This document shows, in pieces, positions 30,850 through 30,900 of a stretch of 30,900 nucleotides of DNA (position 1 is the first letter of the stretch; the number at the start of each line of letters is the position of its first letter). Under the pieces are notes generated by a model that saw only the letters and a program-made list of their open reading frames with translations, searched no databases and was not told the DNA's origin. The stretch lies in NCBI GenBank assembly GCA_003427395.1, contig BFEA01000693.1, positions 105,885-136,784 of the forward strand. The letters are read 5' to 3'. The stretch comes from Chara braunii (Eukaryota; Streptophyta; Charophyceae; Charales; Characeae). The position numbers and the translations under genes are program-made.

Positions 30850-30900
30850 AAAAAAAAAAACTTACCTTTTGAAAAAAAAAAAAAAAAAAAAAAAAAAAAA
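30850..30900. repeat. A-rich contig end
   Basis: An 11-base A run (30850-30860) and a terminal run of 29 A (30872-30900) flank a short spacer that contains a minus-strand AAGGTAAGT. The window ends inside the homopolymer. Confidence 0.95.

Larger units (their letters stand above)
29470..30871 (-). repeat. P-family element, copy P4
   Basis: P4 is related to P2 in inverted orientation. On the minus strand from the contig end inward: T-rich edge, GGCCG/CGGCC and CGATCT/AGATCG hairpins (30756-30790), GCTCC/GGAGC hairpin (30720-30733), tRNA-like palindrome (30722-30639), AGCCCTTC/GAAGGGCT hairpin (about 30595-30616), hairpin GCGGCT/AGCCGC (30336-30351), a GATGTCAGGTTC block (30203-30192), GTCAGAC/GTCCGAC (30102-30086) and the AAATACCC-type hairpin (30069-30040). 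A T-arm-like CCGGG/CCCGG stem with loop TTAAATT on the plus strand (29641-29657) matches the position and strand sense of the tRNA-like segments in P1 and P3. Confidence 0.75.

Overview
The window looks like transposon-rich, gene-poor nuclear DNA of a eukaryote, most likely a filamentous fungus. The one recognisable protein is the C-terminal part of a Ty3/gypsy (Metaviridae-type) integrase at 27853-28455, of a style common in fungal retrotransposons; the fungal assignment is an inference from this and from the repeat style. There is no bacterial operon structure, no rRNA, no CRISPR array and no intact cellular gene that I can recognise. The sequence begins in poly-C, ends in poly-A and has an 85-base N gap flanked by poly-T, so assembly breaks fall at homopolymers.

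Layout. 1-7850: divergent dispersed repeat A (400-890, second copy 10440-10990), several short tandem repeats, a 0.9-kb TG-rich satellite, a (TC)32 microsatellite, a possible pair of 54-nt exons at 5158-5375 and a long polypyrimidine tract. 7850-9957: the first copy (P1) of a repeat family that I call P. 12.2-13.3 kb: a GC-rich minisatellite with a 54-bp unit. 13.3-15.8 kb: a dense array of short perfect hairpins, interrupted by the gap and running into copy P2. 16-20.8 kb: mostly unrecognisable, with an AT-rich, ORF-poor desert at 18.5-20.8 kb. 21.3-23.5 kb: copy P3, inverted relative to P1. 24-27.6 kb: C-rich decayed tandem repeats. 27.8-30.9 kb: a P-type hairpin, the integrase remnant, an LTR-like segment and copy P4, which runs to the contig end.

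The main observation is the P family. P1 and P2 lie on the plus strand, P3 and P4 on the minus strand. They share an ordered set of landmarks: a homopolymer or A/T-rich edge, a box-B-like motif, a 77-84-bp palindrome that is also tRNA-like (box A and box B about 44 nt apart), a second hairpin, and further on a hairpin with AAATACCC/GGGTATTT arms. The palindrome arms differ between subfamilies, yet the two arms have mostly changed together, so stem pairing is preserved. P2 lacks the AAATACCC hairpin at the equivalent position. Segments beside P3 and P4 form a direct repeat (20780-21145 and 28908-29283) and follow the integrase in the expected place for a 3' LTR. P may therefore be the long non-coding terminal region of a Ty3-type element, with some copies left as solo or truncated remnants; this is inference.

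All alignments were made by eye, so repeat boundaries are approximate (tens of bases) and no percent identities are claimed.
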